This document shows, piece by piece, positions 5,930 to 6,374 of a stretch of 6,374 nt of DNA. Position 1 is the first letter of the stretch. Every line of letters begins with the position of its first letter. The DNA is taken from the NCBI GenBank assembly GCA_003451355.1, contig DMDX01000146.1, positions 1 through 6,374 on the forward strand, written 5' to 3'. Made by a program: the position numbers and the translations under genes. Source of the DNA: Cryomorphaceae bacterium (GTDB lineage: Bacteria; Bacteroidota; Bacteroidia; Flavobacteriales; Schleiferiaceae). Under the pieces are notes generated by a model. It made no database searches. It was not told where the DNA came from and worked only from the letters and a program-made list of their open reading frames with translations.

Positions 5930-6374
5930 ATGCGTACTCTCTACCTCATTGCCGCCCTGGCCCTTGGTGCTACAGCTTTTGCACAGCGATCGTTTCACGC
6001 CGTTAACCTTCGCGGGGGATTCGGAAGCTCGACCTACGCCGGAGACTTCAACGGGGGATCGTTTGCAGCCGCAGCTAGTGAGGCGCGCGGACATGGAGCC
6101 GCGAGCATCGGATTTCAATTCACCTCGAAGTGGGAATGGAATGTGGGGCTCGCCTACGGAAGCATCTACGCGCTTTCGACCGAAGGCGTCAACGGTTTTA
6201 CCGGAATTGATGTGCGGTCCACCTACCTGCAGCCGAGCATTCGGATCCAAAACTATTCGGTGCCCTTTGGCCGGTACTGGAAGAAAAACGCAACGGCACC
6301 GTACTGGTTTGCGCAGCTGTCAAGCGTGGTTAGCCAATCGAAGTACAACACAAGTGTTCCGTACCCCGGCGATA
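5930..6374 (+). CDS. Exported outer-membrane beta-barrel protein (DUF6089-like), cut by the window end
   Basis: The frame opens at ATG 5930 and runs without a stop for 148 codons to the window edge. The product starts with a signal peptide: MRT, a hydrophobic core at about 4-17, and a cleavage site after the ATAFAQ segment ending near residue 19. The mature part alternates polar and hydrophobic residues and is rich in Gly, Tyr, Phe and Ser, as in outer-membrane barrel strands: NLRGGFGSSTYAGDFNGG (about 26-43), then GAASIGFQFTSKWEWNVGLAYGS (about 56-78), then STYLQPSIRIQNYSVPF (about 98-114). The pattern 'G-x-S-x-Y-x-GD-[LF]-N' followed by 'R/K-W-x-x-x-x-G-L-x-Y-G' recalls the Bacteroidetes DUF6089 / porin-like barrel proteins; this is recognition by pattern, not an alignment. 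A weak TATCTTCG (5917-5924) is the only promoter-like box just upstream, with one mismatch to TAnnTTTG and very close to the ATG. Confidence 0.8.
   Translation, partial: MRTLYLIAALALGATAFAQRSFHAVNLRGGFGSSTYAGDFNGGSFAAAASEARGHGAASIGFQFTSKWEWNVGLAYGSIYALSTEGVNGFTGIDVRSTYLQPSIRIQNYSVPFGRYWKKNATAPYWFAQLSSVVSQSKYNTSVPYPGD

Noticed and set aside
5909..6250. 113-codon minus-strand frame opposite the barrel gene
   Set aside because: The + strand frame has a signal peptide and barrel-like pattern, while the minus frame has none.
6248..6255. TAGTTTTG on the minus strand as a promoter box
   Set aside because: It is a single short match inside a coding region with no gene on that strand.

Overview
The window looks like a chromosomal segment from a member of the Bacteroidota (Bacteroidetes), probably a relatively GC-rich flavobacterial-type lineage. 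Three things support this. There are no clear Shine-Dalgarno sequences before any start. Promoter boxes of the Bacteroidetes form TAnnTTTG precede the small secreted-protein gene. The two genes at the right end encode a YwqK/MORN-type secreted protein and a beta-barrel resembling the DUF6089 group. The assignment comes from reading alone; species and family cannot be fixed from here.

Left block (1-5087): four genes on the + strand are packed without gaps. They are an M3-family zinc oligopeptidase (5' end probably outside the window), the 16S rRNA dimethyladenosine transferase RsmA/KsgA, the Mg2+ channel/transporter MgtE, and a D-2-hydroxyacid dehydrogenase. The junctions are a TAATG (1-nt overlap), a 35-nt overlap and an ATGA (4-nt overlap). 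The genes are therefore very probably co-transcribed, and translation may be coupled. The products do not form an obvious single pathway; this reads as a housekeeping operon (peptide turnover, ribosome maturation, Mg2+ homeostasis, NAD-dependent 2-hydroxyacid metabolism). Third-position GC falls sharply in the last ~140 bases of the dehydrogenase gene.

Middle (5088-5565): a short AT-rich spacer carries two overlapping TAnnTTTG promoter candidates and three GTTAAY repeats. It is followed by a 122-residue exported protein with MORN/YwqK-like repeats, closed by a strong intrinsic terminator.

Right intergenic region (about 5566-5929): no gene is visible. It is highly structured. Six TTGGC units at 8-9 base steps on the left face four GCCAA units at the same steps on the right, forming a near-perfect 25-bp inverted repeat about 240 bases apart. 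Several smaller hairpins lie between them. This is the least explained part of the window and could be a MITE-like or other dispersed intergenic element, or a structured RNA.

Right end (5930-6374): the first 148 codons of an exported, probably outer-membrane beta-barrel protein, cut by the window edge. No CRISPR array, tRNA, rRNA, transposase or obvious defence system was seen. The protein-coding content is conventional.
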